The notes under the pieces were generated by a model. That model did not search any database and was not told the DNA's origin. It saw only the letters and a list, made by a program, of their open reading frames with translations. Source: Macrobrachium rosenbergii (Eukaryota > Arthropoda > Malacostraca > Decapoda > Palaemonidae). From it: a stretch of 64,000 nt of DNA. A program made the position numbers and the translations under genes. Where the stretch lies: positions 19,117,929 to 19,181,928 of the forward strand of contig NC_089766.1 in the NCBI RefSeq assembly GCF_040412425.1, written 5' to 3'. Position 1 is the first letter of the stretch; each line of letters begins with the position of its first letter. Positions 63,991-64,000 of this stretch are shown here, piece by piece.

Positions 63991-64000
63991 TCTCTCTCTC

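Overview
This is a eukaryotic genomic window from an animal, most likely a decapod crustacean and perhaps a caridean shrimp. Three things suggest this: extreme density of long (TA)n, (GA)n and (TC)n microsatellites, many small copies of a SINE-like repeat that I associate with decapod sequence, and an accumulation of broken LINE, Penelope, Ty3/gypsy and piggyBac elements. The species call is inference from repeat content, not a proven identification. I could not support any intact host protein-coding gene. Nearly all long open frames are microsatellite translations, antisense shadows or transposon remnants.

Layout. 1-8,455: a composite repeat block carrying a 69-codon ORF, TA tracts, a SINE fragment and, at its right end, the 3' part of a LINE ('LINE A', minus strand). 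The block is present again in direct orientation at 49,137-56,399. 8,461-12,465: a second, degenerate minus-strand LINE ('LINE B') with an internal tandem duplication of its RT region and a CCCH zinc-finger remnant upstream of its endonuclease. 12,530-30,500: mostly anonymous sequence with microsatellites, a GA/16-mer compound minisatellite, a 36-bp minisatellite (16,941-17,971), a GAA/GAG tract, a perfect 59-bp tandem duplication and two weak candidate host-exon or promoter regions. 30,518-31,333: two SINE-type elements, one with a tRNA-like head. 31,395-37,700: a structurally complete Ty3/gypsy-type LTR retrotransposon (two ~290-bp LTRs, 4-bp target duplication, PBS, PPT). Its pol order is protease, integrase, reverse transcriptase, RNase H, which is the Gmr1-type arrangement and not the usual gypsy order. 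38,040-39,500: a piggyBac-family transposase pseudogene split by a SINE with a 13-bp target-site duplication, followed by ~200-bp degenerate direct repeats. 41,885-42,485 and 46,125-47,330: two Penelope-like (PLE) remnants. The first is rearranged head-to-head; the second retains RT and GIY-YIG signatures. 48,168-48,560: another copy of the tRNA-headed SINE. 56,400-59,330: GA tracts and three SINE copies, one with a perfect 12-bp target duplication. 62,094-62,222: a 25-A tract beside a compact GC-rich module whose minus-strand RNA would form a 12-bp stem capped by a C(UUCG)G tetraloop and end in a U tract. 63,480-63,990: an ~83-bp inverted repeat that may continue past the window.

Nothing here works as a cellular pathway. 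The relations are between mobile elements: nested insertions, microsatellite-bounded LINE and PLE ends, a shared duplication, and SINEs that may depend on one of the LINEs. The strongest points for follow-up are the IN-before-RT gypsy element, the UUCG-capped module, LINE A apparently sitting inside a GA tract, and the ~7-kb duplicated block.
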